This document shows, piece by piece, positions 1-6,478 of a stretch of DNA of 10,211 nt. Within the stretch, counting starts at the first letter, position 1. The number at the start of each line of letters is the position of its first letter. Source of the stretch: VYFG01 sp022827325 (lineage in GTDB: Bacteria > Pseudomonadota > Gammaproteobacteria > Arenicellales > Poriferihabitantaceae); the NCBI GenBank assembly GCA_022827325.1, contig JAJDTE010000065.1, forward strand, positions 1-10,211, written 5' to 3'. Under the pieces are notes generated by a model. It saw only the letters and a list, made by a program, of their open reading frames with translations, did no database searches and had not been told where the DNA came from. Made by a program: the position numbers and the translations under genes.

Positions 1-2
1 GA

Positions 3-539
3 CTGGCGCTGTTTCACGTCGCGATCATCGCGCTTGCCAATTACACGGTCCAGTTCACCGGCACCTTTCTCGGCTACCATTTCACCTGGGCGATGTTCGT
101 GTTCCCCGTGGTCATCCTGGCCACGGACCTGACGGTCAGGCTGTCAAACCAGCGCCTGGCCCGCCGCATTGTCGGATATGCCTACGTTCCCGCCATCCTC
201 ATCAGCGCCTGGCTGGCCGACTGGCGGATCGGGCTTGCAAGCGGCACCGCGTACCTGGTCGGGCAACTGGTGGACATCACGGTGTTCCAGAAAGTCCGGG
301 AGCGCTCAAGGGCCTGGTGGGTGGCACCGGCCATTTCGACGTTCTTCGCCAATATCATCGACACCTACGTGTTCTACTCCACCGCATTCGTCCAGTCCCG
401 GGACCCGTTCATGGCGACGAACTGGCCCGAGGTGGCCACCGTGGACCTGGTCTTCAAGATCGTGGTATCCATCCTCTTCTTCCTGCCCGCCTATGGCGTG
501 GCCCTGTCCATGCTGCAGCGCCGGCTCACCCTGCACTGA
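3..539 (+). CDS. yhhQ: Queuosine precursor transporter, YhhQ/VUT family (5' end outside window)
   Basis: Inner-membrane importer of the VUT family (COG1738). The E. coli member YhhQ takes up the queuosine precursors preQ0 and preQ1 for tRNA modification. The frame is open from base 3, upstream of the first ATG at 93, and those codons still read as family sequence (FHVAIIALANYTVQ, then LGYHFTW), so the gene runs off the left edge. About 178 codons are present, against roughly 220 residues in E. coli, so I estimate about 40 N-terminal residues are missing. Recognisable family stretches are FPVVILATDLTVR, LARRI, GQLVDITVFQ, WWVAPAISTFFANIIDT, VDLVFKIVVSILFFLPAYGV. Several hydrophobic segments fit a multi-pass membrane protein. 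It converges with tatC and is about 100 bp from its stop, so it is not part of the his-tat run. The family is confident; the substrate is inferred from homology. Confidence 0.9.
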   Translation: MALFHVAIIALANYTVQFTGTFLGYHFTWAMFVFPVVILATDLTVRLSNQRLARRIVGYAYVPAILISAWLADWRIGLASGTAYLVGQLVDITVFQKVRERSRAWWVAPAISTFFANIIDTYVFYSTAFVQSRDPFMATNWPEVATVDLVFKIVVSILFFLPAYGVALSMLQRRLTLH

Positions 540-639
540 GTCCTCCCAGCCGTGCACCGGGGCGGTCATGCCGAACGCACGGGAAGGGCGACTGGTGTGC
601 GGTGCCGGTCAGGGCGCCGCCGCCCGGAAGGTGCCCGGG
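540..639. other. Convergent intergenic spacer between yhhQ and tatC
   Basis: This 100-bp gap separates two genes that point at each other. It holds one short inverted repeat next to the tatC stop: CCCGG at 623-627 and CCGGG at 635-639, with a 7-nt loop. No T-run follows it on either strand, so it is at best a weak terminator and may only reflect GC richness. I see no gene in the gap. Confidence 0.4.
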
Positions 640-1431
640 TCAGGGATCCGGCAATTCCTCTTCCTCCGCCAGTTCCGCCTCCTCCCTGGCTGCCTTTTCC
701 GCATCCTTCTTCGCGATGTATCGCGAGGTGAACAGGCCGAGTTCAAACAACAGCCATACGGGCACCGCGAGTAGCGTCTGGGAGAAGATGTCCGGCGGGG
801 TCATCAGCATCCCCACCACGAACGCGATGATGATGATGTAGGGACGCTTCGTCTCCAGGTCTTCCGGTGTCGTGATGCCCAGTTTGACAAAAATGATGGT
901 CGCCACAGGCACCTCGAACGCCACCCCGAATGCGAAGAACAGCTTGACCACGAAACTGAAGTAGGCATTGATGTCCGTCATCACCTGGACCCCCTCCGGC
1001 GCACTGCCGGCGAAGAAGGCGAAAATGATGGGGAACACCACGAAGTAGGCGAACACGATTCCGAGGTAGAACAGCAGGCTGCTGGAGACGATGATCGGCA
1101 GCACCATCCGCTTCTCGTGCTGGTACAACCCGGGGGCGACGAAGGCCCACATCTGGTACAGCACATAGGGCACCGCGATGGCGAATGCGCAGGCAAACGC
1201 GAACTTGAACGGCACGAAGAACGGCCCGTGCGGCTCCGTGGAGATCATGCTGTTGCCTTCCGGCAGCGCCGACATGAGCGGCTTCGCCAGGATCTCGTAG
1301 AGATCGTTGGCGAAGGGCACCAGGCAGGCAAAGATGACCACCACCGCCAGGATGGCGCGCAGCAGGCGGTCCCTGAGCTCCAGCAGGTGGGAGATCAGGG
1401 TGCCTTCGCCCGTTGGAGTGTCCCTCGGCAC
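640..1431 (-). CDS. tatC: Sec-independent protein translocase subunit TatC
   Basis: TatC is the polytopic core of the twin-arginine translocase. With TatB it binds twin-arginine signal peptides of folded proteins at the inner membrane. The 263-residue product has six hydrophobic segments, as the family expects. Family signatures are visible: HLLELRDRLLRA (15-26), FVAPGLYQHEKR (97-108) with the conserved glutamate at 106 that in E. coli contacts the signal peptide, a second conserved glutamate at 173 (FEVPV), and TPPDIFSQTLLAVP (211-224). The tail after residue 240 is highly charged and rich in Glu, Ala and Lys, and should be cytoplasmic. The start is GTG at 1431, nine bases after the tatB stop, with a GGAG about 12 nt upstream at the tatB end; it places the ELR motif at the usual distance from the N terminus. 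It is the last gene of the nine-gene run. Confidence 0.97.
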   Translation of the reverse strand: MPRDTPTGEGTLISHLLELRDRLLRAILAVVVIFACLVPFANDLYEILAKPLMSALPEGNSMISTEPHGPFFVPFKFAFACAFAIAVPYVLYQMWAFVAPGLYQHEKRMVLPIIVSSSLLFYLGIVFAYFVVFPIIFAFFAGSAPEGVQVMTDINAYFSFVVKLFFAFGVAFEVPVATIIFVKLGITTPEDLETKRPYIIIIAFVVGMLMTPPDIFSQTLLAVPVWLLFELGLFTSRYIAKKDAEKAAREEAELAEEEELPDP

Positions 1432-1440
1432 CTAAGTGGC

Positions 1441-1947
1441 CTACTCCACCGGGGTTTTCGCCTTCGGGGACTTCTCCCCGGCAGCGGTTTCTCCGGCCGC
1501 GGCCGGCTCACTTCCGGCGTCCGTTCCGCCCGCCTTGTCCGGCCCGGCACCGGAACCGTCATCGGCGCCATCGATTTCACTTTCCATCTGCTTGGCGATC
1601 TCGTCGATCTCGTCGATGTCGGACTGGATCTCTTCTTTCAGCGGCGTGGTTTCCTCCACGACATCCTTGACGGAGGACCGGAGCTCTTCGGCGTCGCTGG
1701 CTTTCTTGATGGTGTCGGCGGCCTTGTTCACCTCCTTGTGGGCATCGTCGAGGCCTTCCTTGAGACCCGAAAGCTCGCTGGCCTTGAGTTCGCGGTCGAT
1801 GTCGCGCTTCACGTCGGTGACCATGCGGCGGGCCTTGCCGATCCACAGGCCCGCCGTCCGCGCAAGTCCCGGCAAGCGCTCCGGTCCGACGATGATCAGT
1901 GCCACGACGCCGATAATCGTCAGTTCCCAGAAGCCAACATCAAACAT
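1441..1947 (-). CDS. tatB: Sec-independent protein translocase subunit TatB
   Basis: TatB partners TatC in the signal-peptide receptor of the Tat system. The 168-residue product starts MFDVGFWELTIIGVVALIIVG, the standard TatB opening: a short periplasmic N terminus and one membrane helix (about 5-21). The conserved glutamate of FWEL, the GPERLP hinge (21-26) and an amphipathic helix (about 28-60) follow. A long charged helical region (60-125) comes next, and then a low-complexity tail rich in Gly, Ala, Glu and Lys (about 126-168). The FWEL glutamate and the PERLP hinge separate it from TatA. It begins at ATG 1947, 29 bp after tatA, without a strong Shine-Dalgarno sequence, so translation may depend partly on coupling. 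Confidence 0.95.
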   Translation of the reverse strand: MFDVGFWELTIIGVVALIIVGPERLPGLARTAGLWIGKARRMVTDVKRDIDRELKASELSGLKEGLDDAHKEVNKAADTIKKASDAEELRSSVKDVVEETTPLKEEIQSDIDEIDEIAKQMESEIDGADDGSGAGPDKAGGTDAGSEPAAAGETAAGEKSPKAKTPVE

Positions 1948-1976
1948 GTCCGTCAGGCGTCAGCCCAATGCTCTTT

Positions 1977-2231
1977 TCAGGATTTCTCCCCGTCCGTCTT
2001 GTCCTCCGCGGTGTCGGCGACTTTCTCGGCGACCCCGTCGGGCGCTTCATCCAGCTGCTCCTGGTCTTCCGGCTTTTCCTGGGAGCCGTCCTCCTTCATC
2101 GCCTTCTTGAAACCCTTGATTGCGCCGCCGAGGTCACCACCGAGGCCGCGCAGTTTCTTGGTGCCGAAGATCAGCAGCACGATGACCAGGATGATCAGCA
2201 ACTGGAATGGACTAATTCCGCCAAAACCCAT
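1977..2231 (-). CDS. tatA: Sec-independent protein translocase subunit TatA
   Basis: TatA is the small pore-forming or membrane-weakening subunit that oligomerises on the TatBC receptor. The 84-residue product has the usual design. A single membrane helix (about 7-22, rich in Ile, Leu and Val) follows a polar FQ, then comes the FGTKKLRGLGGDLG hinge (22-35), an amphipathic helix with IKGFKKAM (38-45), and an acidic disordered tail. The start at ATG 2231 is supported by a good Shine-Dalgarno GGAG at 2239-2242, seven bases upstream. It lies 110 bp downstream of hisE, the widest gap in the run, so it may also have a promoter of its own; tatB follows after 29 bp. Confidence 0.95.
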   Translation of the reverse strand: MGFGGISPFQLLIILVIVLLIFGTKKLRGLGGDLGGAIKGFKKAMKEDGSQEKPEDQEQLDEAPDGVAEKVADTAEDKTDGEKS

Positions 2232-2341
2232 GTTCTTTCTCCAATAGCGTTGAGAGTGAAGTTGTCCGCGGACAGGGACTGCCGCCCCACCACCACCGCC
2301 GGCGGGCCGAGGCGCCGGAGGATTGATCGAAACCGTACATT
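2232..2341 (-). promoter_or_regulatory. hisE-tatA spacer, possible internal regulatory region
   Basis: This 110-bp spacer is the largest gap in the his-tat run. It contains the tatA Shine-Dalgarno sequence (2239-2242) and a perfect 12-bp palindrome TGTCCGCGGACA (2263-2274), 32 bp upstream of the tatA start. A second palindrome, CCGCCGGCGG, follows further upstream. I found no convincing -35/-10 pair on the minus strand and no T-run that would make the palindromes a terminator. It could hold an internal promoter, a processing site or nothing specific. Confidence 0.3.
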
Positions 2342-2698
2342 CTAGCTGGAATCTGGCTGAGTGCGAGAATTTTTTTCCGCCAGCCCGGACCGGCCCGAAC
2401 GGGATTCCAGCACCGCCCGCACCTCCGCCAGCCCGAGATCGTACCGCGCCAGCACGACCATGAGGTGGAACAGGAGGTCGGCCGACTCCTCGGCAATTTC
2501 CTCCCGGTTCCCCGATTTTGCGGCCAGCATGACCTCCGTCGCCTCTTCGCCGATCTTCTTCAGGAGCCGGTCCTCGTCCCCGTCCAGCAGGCTAGCCACG
2601 TAGGATTCCTCCGGATCAAGGCCCCTGCGGCGGGCGATCACGGACTCCAGCTGCGCCAGGACCGATCCGGCAGTGGCACCATGGTCAGGGTTTTCCAT
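2342..2698 (-). CDS. hisE: Phosphoribosyl-ATP pyrophosphohydrolase HisE
   Basis: HisE hydrolyses phosphoribosyl-ATP to phosphoribosyl-AMP and pyrophosphate, the second step of histidine synthesis. The 118-residue all-alpha product shows the MazG-like metal-binding motifs: KKIGEEATEV (47-56) with Glu51, Glu52 and Glu55, and EESADLLFHLMV (70-81) with Glu71 and Asp74. LDPEESYVASLL (28-39) is the usual substrate-side segment. Its length is typical for a stand-alone HisE, unlike the HisI-HisE fusion of enteric bacteria. The ATG at 2698 lies inside the 3' end of hisI (14-bp overlap) and has a strong GGAGAG at 2703-2708, which suggests translational coupling. tatA follows. Confidence 0.96.
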   Translation of the reverse strand: MENPDHGATAGSVLAQLESVIARRRGLDPEESYVASLLDGDEDRLLKKIGEEATEVMLAAKSGNREEIAEESADLLFHLMVVLARYDLGLAEVRAVLESRSGRSGLAEKNSRTQPDSS

Positions 2699-3080
2699 AG
2701 ATCTCTCCGGCGTCCTTCAGCACCGGGTCCACCGCCACCCATTGCCCCTCCTCCTGTCTGAGATAGAAACAGCTGTGCCGCCCGGTATGACAGGCGATGC
2801 CGCCCACCTGCTCCACCTGCATCAGGACCGTGTCGGCGTCGCAGTCGATGCGGATCTCCTTCAGCTTCTGCACGTGTCCGGACTCCTCCCCCTTGCGCCA
2901 CAGCTTGCCCCGGGAACGGGACCAGTAGACCGCACGGCCCTCCTTGAGGGTGAGGGCCAGCGCCTCACGGTTCATCCAGGCCATCATCAGCACCCTGCCG
3001 GTATGGTGTTCCTGGGCGATGGCGGCCACCAGTCCATCCCCGTTCCACCGGATGGCATCCAGTAATTGCGCGTCGTTCAT
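2685..3080 (-). CDS. hisI: Phosphoribosyl-AMP cyclohydrolase HisI
   Basis: HisI opens the purine ring of phosphoribosyl-AMP, the third step of histidine synthesis, using zinc and magnesium. I place the start at ATG 3080, giving 131 residues that begin MNDAQLLDAIRWNGDGLVAA. The frame stays open to 3239, but that extension runs into hisF and has no family similarity. Key residues are visible: WSRSRGKLWRKGE (53-65), DCDAD (79-83) supplying the metal-binding aspartates and one cysteine, and GGIACHTGRHSCF (93-105) with Cys97 and Cys104 as the likely remaining zinc ligands. It follows hisF after 61 bp and overlaps hisE by 14 bp. It is monofunctional, unlike enteric HisIE. Confidence 0.96.
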   Translation of the reverse strand: MNDAQLLDAIRWNGDGLVAAIAQEHHTGRVLMMAWMNREALALTLKEGRAVYWSRSRGKLWRKGEESGHVQKLKEIRIDCDADTVLMQVEQVGGIACHTGRHSCFYLRQEEGQWVAVDPVLKDAGEIYGKP

Positions 3081-3141
3081 GTTCCTGCGGTTTCTCTCGC
3101 TCGGTCTTTCCAGGTTACTATTTTGCGGCCCTTTGGCGGAA

Positions 3142-3918
3142 TCACAACCTGACCTCGATGCCACGGGCCGCCATATGCCGCTTGGCTTCCCCGACGGTGT
3201 GCTCCCCGAAATGAAATATGCTGGCTGCAAGCACGGCATCCGCGCCCCCCTGGATCACCCCTTCGGAGAGGTGATCGAGATTTCCCACACCGCCGGAAGC
3301 GATGACCGGAAGATTGACCGCCGAGGTCATTTCCCGGACCAGTTCGAGGTCGAATCCATTGCGGGTACCATCACGATCCATACTGGTCACCAAGAGCTCC
3401 CCGGCGCCCAGATCTTCCATCCTCCGCGCCCAATCCACTGCATCGATACCGGTGGGATTGCGCCCGCCGTGGGTGAACACCTCCCACGTTCGCCGGCCAT
3501 CGCCCTCGTCCGGGGCGCGCTTGGCGTCAATGGCCACGACGATGCACTGGTTGCCGAAATGCCCGCTGGCATCCCGGATGAAATCCGGGTTCTGTACCGC
3601 CGAGGTGTTGATGGAAATCTTGTCGGCGCCGGCATCCAGCAGGCGATGGATATCATCCAGGCAACGGACCCCCCCGCCCACGGTCAGGGGAATGAACACT
3701 TCCCCGGCCACCGCCTCCACCACGTGGACAATCGTGTCGCGCCGGTCGGAACTGGCGGTGATGTCGAGGAACGTTATTTCATCCGCGCCCTGGCGGTCGT
3801 AGCCGCGTGCAACTTCCACCGGATCTCCCGCGTCCCGGATGTCGACGAACTGAACGCCTTTCACCACCCGGCCCGCGTCCACATCCAGGCAGGGAATAAT
3901 GCGGCGGGCGAGACCCAT
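3142..3918 (-). CDS. hisF: Imidazole glycerol phosphate synthase cyclase subunit HisF
   Basis: HisF is the TIM-barrel half of imidazole glycerol phosphate synthase. It takes ammonia from HisH and converts PRFAR to IGP and AICAR, which is recycled to purines. The 258-residue product has the family's usual length. It opens with RRIIPCLDVDAGRVVKGVQF, where Asp12 corresponds to catalytic Asp11 of characterised enzymes. Asp131 in VVAIDAKR corresponds to Asp130. Phosphate-binding loops TVGGGV (79-84) and the ASGGVG and AASIFHFGE segments near the C terminus are intact. It starts at ATG 3918 with only a weak Shine-Dalgarno, 26 bp after hisA. HisA upstream is its (beta-alpha)8 paralogue and provides its substrate. 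Confidence 0.97.
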   Translation of the reverse strand: MGLARRIIPCLDVDAGRVVKGVQFVDIRDAGDPVEVARGYDRQGADEITFLDITASSDRRDTIVHVVEAVAGEVFIPLTVGGGVRCLDDIHRLLDAGADKISINTSAVQNPDFIRDASGHFGNQCIVVAIDAKRAPDEGDGRRTWEVFTHGGRNPTGIDAVDWARRMEDLGAGELLVTSMDRDGTRNGFDLELVREMTSAVNLPVIASGGVGNLDHLSEGVIQGGADAVLAASIFHFGEHTVGEAKRHMAARGIEVRL

Positions 3919-3944
3919 GAATCGTGATCGCTGCGCAGGCCGGC

Positions 3945-4700
3945 CTAGAGGCCGAACACGCTTTGTCCGGCGATTTCGTCGGCGGTTTTCTGGCCCTCGG
4001 CGAAATCCAGGGTGCCTTCATAGATGGCCCTCCCGGTGATCGCTCCGATGATGCCCGAGTCCGACACCCTGGCGAGTTTCCTGACGTTCTCGATATTGTG
4101 GATGCCTCCGGAGGCAATGACCGGAATGTTGATTGCTTCGGCCAGCTTGACCGTGGCTTCTATGTTGACGCCCTGCATCATGCCGTCCCGGGCGATGTCG
4201 GTGTAAATGATGGCCTCGACGCCATCTTCCTCGAAATGCCGGGCCATATCGATGGCATCATGCTTGGACAGCTTGGACCATCCGTCGGTCGCTACACGGC
4301 CCTCCTTCGCATCCAGGCCGATGATGATGTGGGTGGGGAATTCCGCGCACAGGTCGCTGATGAGGTGGGGTTCGTTGACCGCCTGGGTGCCGATGATGAT
4401 GTAGCGGACACCGGCCTGGATGTATACGTCCACGGTGGATTCGTTGCGGATACCCCCTCCAACCTGTATGGGCATATCCGGATATTCCTCGGCAATATCA
4501 TGGATGACGTCGGCATTGACCGGCTCGCCCCGGAACGCGCCATCGAGGTCCACGATATGAAGCCTTCGGGCCCCTGCCTCCACCCAGCGCCTGGCCACTT
4601 CCACGGGCCGGTCCGAAAACACCGTGACATCCTGCATGTCGCCCTGCCGCAGGCGAACGCATTTGCCGTCTTTGAGATCAATTGCAGGTATCAAGAGCAT
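3945..4700 (-). CDS. hisA: ProFAR isomerase HisA
   Basis: HisA performs the Amadori rearrangement of ProFAR to PRFAR, the fourth step of histidine synthesis. The 251-residue TIM barrel begins MLLIPAIDLKDGKCVRLRQG, with Asp8 as the usual catalytic base. Asp130 in IIIGLDAKEG is the expected catalytic acid. Phosphate-binding glycines are present in QVGGGIRN (79-86) and in VIASGGI further on, and YTDIARDGM is the HisA-specific segment that helps distinguish it from HisF. The start at ATG 4700 is one base after the hisH stop (TGACATG arrangement), with AAAGGGG about 10 nt upstream inside the hisH 3' end. This spacing implies coupled translation. Confidence 0.97.
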   Translation of the reverse strand: MLLIPAIDLKDGKCVRLRQGDMQDVTVFSDRPVEVARRWVEAGARRLHIVDLDGAFRGEPVNADVIHDIAEEYPDMPIQVGGGIRNESTVDVYIQAGVRYIIIGTQAVNEPHLISDLCAEFPTHIIIGLDAKEGRVATDGWSKLSKHDAIDMARHFEEDGVEAIIYTDIARDGMMQGVNIEATVKLAEAINIPVIASGGIHNIENVRKLARVSDSGIIGAITGRAIYEGTLDFAEGQKTADEIAGQSVFGL

Positions 4701-4701
4701 G

Positions 4702-5364
4702 TCAGTGAACCCCTTTCCAATGAATGAAGTTTTGCAACAGGCGCAAACCGTCCCTCTGGCTTTTTTCCGGATGAAACTGCGTGGCGAACAGGTTGTCGCG
4801 GGTTGCCGCGGCGGTGAATCGGTTGCCGTACGTGCAGGTGCCCGCCACCTCGTGCTCGTTGTTGGCTTCCACGTAGTAGCTGTGCACGAAATAGAACCGC
4901 CGCTGGTCGTCTATCCCCCGCCAGAGGGGATGGCCGGACGTCTGCCGCACCTGGTTCCATCCCATGTGCGGAATTTTCCGGCGGCCGTCTCCCCGGTGCG
5001 CTGCCGCATCCGCCTGTCCGCGGGATGCGGCGAAATGACGCACCTCGCCGTCGAGCAGGCCGAGGCATGCCACCCCGCCGTTTTCCTCGCTGTATGCGTA
5101 CAGGGCCTGCAGCCCGAGACAGATGCCGAGCACCGGACCTTCGTCCAGTCGGACCCTGACTGCCGCTGCCAGTTCCGGCTGTTTCCCAAGCTGGCGCATC
5201 CAGGTGCCGATTGCGCCCTGTCCCGGCAGCACCAGATGACCGGCGTTGCGGATATCCGAAGGGTCCGAACTGATCCTGACGTCACCGGCACCCACATGCA
5301 CGAGGGCCTTGTATACGGAATACAGGTTGCCGGTACCCAGATTGACGATGACCACGGCGGGCAT
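4702..5364 (-). CDS. hisH: Imidazole glycerol phosphate synthase glutaminase subunit HisH
   Basis: HisH hydrolyses glutamine and channels the ammonia to HisF. The 220-residue class I amidotransferase keeps its catalytic triad: Cys82 in GICLGLQA, and His198 with Glu200 in QFHPEKS. VLPGQGA (45-51), IPHMGWN (131-137) and FYFVHSYYVEA (157-167) are also typical. Two things differ from the usual pattern. The first strand reads IVNLGTGNLYSV where many family members have an Asp-Tyr-Gly start, and a polar stretch at about 112-129 (rich in Ala, Arg, Gly and Asp) is several residues longer than the Pseudomonas protein I recall. The triad is intact, so activity is expected. ATG 5364 follows hisB by 23 bp and has a GAGGGA-like Shine-Dalgarno. 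Confidence 0.94.
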   Translation of the reverse strand: MPAVVIVNLGTGNLYSVYKALVHVGAGDVRISSDPSDIRNAGHLVLPGQGAIGTWMRQLGKQPELAAAVRVRLDEGPVLGICLGLQALYAYSEENGGVACLGLLDGEVRHFAASRGQADAAAHRGDGRRKIPHMGWNQVRQTSGHPLWRGIDDQRRFYFVHSYYVEANNEHEVAGTCTYGNRFTAAATRDNLFATQFHPEKSQRDGLRLLQNFIHWKGVH

Positions 5365-5387
5365 TTGCCTGTTCCCTCGGGCCGGGG

Positions 5388-5978
5388 CTATAGCTGTCCC
5401 TTCGTGGATGGCACGCCGCGCATGCGCGGATCGATCTCGGCGGCCATTCTGAGTGCCCGCCCGAACGCCTTGAACATGGTTTCGGCAATGTGGTGGGAAT
5501 TTGCGCCACGGAGGTTGTCCACATGCAGAGTCGCATGGGCATGGTTGCAGAATCCCTGGAAGAACTCGTGCACCAGGGTGGTGGCGAAACGGCCGACCAT
5601 GGCATCGGGCCAGGAGACGTGCTGGACCAGCAACGGACGCCCGGAGAAATCGATGACCACCCTGCTCAGGGCTTCATCGAGGGGGACATAGGCATGGCCA
5701 TAGCGGCGGATTCCCGCCTTGTCGCCCAAGGCCGCCGCGACCGCCTGGCCGATGGTGATGCCGATATCCTCCACCGTGTGGTGGTCGTCGATATGCAGGT
5801 CCCCCTCCGCATCCACGGACAGGTCCACCACGCCGTGCCTAGCCACCTGGTCCAGCATATGTTCGAGAAAGGGAACGCCTGTCTTGAAGCTGCCCTTTCC
5901 GGAACCGTCCAGTTTGAGCTTCACGGTAATGCGCGTTTCCGCAGTATTGCGGGATATTTCTGCGGTTCGTTCAGTCAT
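5388..5978 (-). CDS. hisB: Imidazoleglycerol-phosphate dehydratase HisB (monofunctional)
   Basis: HisB dehydrates imidazole glycerol phosphate to imidazole-acetol phosphate. This 196-residue form has only the dehydratase domain, without the HAD-type histidinol-phosphatase domain fused to it in enteric bacteria, so that phosphatase must be encoded elsewhere. Manganese-binding motifs are intact: DDHHTVED (64-71), SHHIAE (161-166), and His40 in FLEHMLD. Other conserved blocks are RRYGHAYVPLDEAL (91-104), DFSGRP (110-115), EFFQGFCNHA (138-147) and PSTKG near the end. I chose ATG 5978 because MTERTAEISRNTAET is a familiar family opening. An upstream in-frame TTG at 6020 would add 14 residues without similarity. 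Neither start has a clear Shine-Dalgarno. It is the first gene of the his-tat run. Confidence 0.95.
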   Translation of the reverse strand: MTERTAEISRNTAETRITVKLKLDGSGKGSFKTGVPFLEHMLDQVARHGVVDLSVDAEGDLHIDDHHTVEDIGITIGQAVAAALGDKAGIRRYGHAYVPLDEALSRVVIDFSGRPLLVQHVSWPDAMVGRFATTLVHEFFQGFCNHAHATLHVDNLRGANSHHIAETMFKAFGRALRMAAEIDPRMRGVPSTKGQL

Positions 5979-5994
5979 GACGGAGGTGCTGGCG

Positions 5995-6190
5995 GGTATC
6001 CTTGCGCAACCGGGGGTCAAACACTGCAGGTCGTCTATCGAAGGTGAACTGGGTGAGTTGACGGGTATCTTTCGAAAGGCACGGGTATCCGGGGACGCGA
6101 CGACCGTTCCGGGGTGATGCCGCAGGCGAAAGTCACCCTGGAACGGGGATGCACTTTCACAGAAATCGGGAAGGCGTAAGGGCGGTATCC
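5995..6190. repeat. Cluster of four GGTATCY repeats upstream of hisB
   Basis: Same-orientation copies lie at 5995-6001, 6064-6070, 6084-6090 and 6184-6190 (GGTATCC three times, GGTATCT once). The two central copies share a longer core, ACGGGTATC, at 6061-6069 and 6081-6089. They are exactly 20 bp apart, about two helical turns, with the palindrome CTTTCGAAAG (6069-6078) between them. The pattern suggests binding sites for a regulator of hisB, but this is inference. The same 6-mer also occurs by chance inside genes in this window. Confidence 0.35.
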
Positions 6191-6208
6191 ACTCGCTTGG
6201 GACGATCT

Positions 6209-6240
6209 ATTCTACCCGCAAACGACAGACATTTGTAGGA
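6209..6240 (-). promoter_or_regulatory. Candidate hisB promoter (weak)
   Basis: On the minus strand a TAGAAT hexamer (6209-6214, five of six matches to the sigma-70 -10 consensus) is preceded, 17 bp away, by TACAAA, a poor -35 match. It would leave a 5' leader of about 220 nt carrying the GGTATCY repeats. No better pair is visible nearer hisB. This is a low-confidence guess. Confidence 0.2.
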
Positions 6241-6444
6241 AACCCGTGACGTTTTCAGGCCCGTGGAAACCAGGAACTGACAACGGGTCCCTAGTCCCGC
6301 GCCGGAAGGGCAGGCCCGTGTCCCGGGAGTCCGGCCCGCCGGCCACACACCCTCAGGCTCTGGCGGCGCCTCTCCGCCTGCCCATACTGCAGCCCGGTCC
6401 GTTTCCGCCCGGATCACACCTGAAAAATAATTGAACCCAACGGA

Positions 6445-6478
6445 TTGACGGCGGGGCAAGTTTCCTCCATTCTAGTAT
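6445..6478 (+). promoter_or_regulatory. Candidate smg-topA promoter
   Basis: TTGACG (6445-6450) matches the -35 consensus at five of six positions. TAGTAT (6473-6478) is a fair -10 match, but the 22-bp spacer is too long for a standard sigma-70 promoter. An alternative -10, TCTAGT (6471-6476), gives 20 bp. The surrounding AT-richer stretch is the best promoter-like segment before smg, about 100 bp from its start. Confidence 0.3.

Noticed and set aside
823..840. GATGAT-type simple repeat in tatC
   Set aside because: It encodes the consecutive isoleucines of a TatC membrane helix and is explained by the protein.
1117..2247. A 376-codon open frame on the plus strand opposite tatC, tatB and tatA
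   Set aside because: It is antisense to three well-supported genes and its translation resembles no known protein.
3081..3239. Upstream extension of hisI by 53 codons
   Set aside because: The extension overlaps the 3' end of hisF, shows no HisI similarity, and MNDAQLLDAIRW at 3080 is a natural family start.
2944..5691. Large plus-strand open frames (2944-3927, 3924-4727, 4624-5691) opposite the his genes
   Set aside because: Each is a shadow of a recognised minus-strand his gene; none shows domain features of its own.
5979..6240. A histidine-rich leader peptide with attenuator upstream of hisB
   Set aside because: No run of CAC/CAT codons in a short frame and no terminator hairpin with T-run was found on the minus strand.
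6157..6459. A 100-codon minus-strand open frame in the hisB-smg intergenic region
   Set aside because: Its translation has no recognisable similarity, hydrophobic pattern or convincing start site; it is probably chance in GC-rich DNA.
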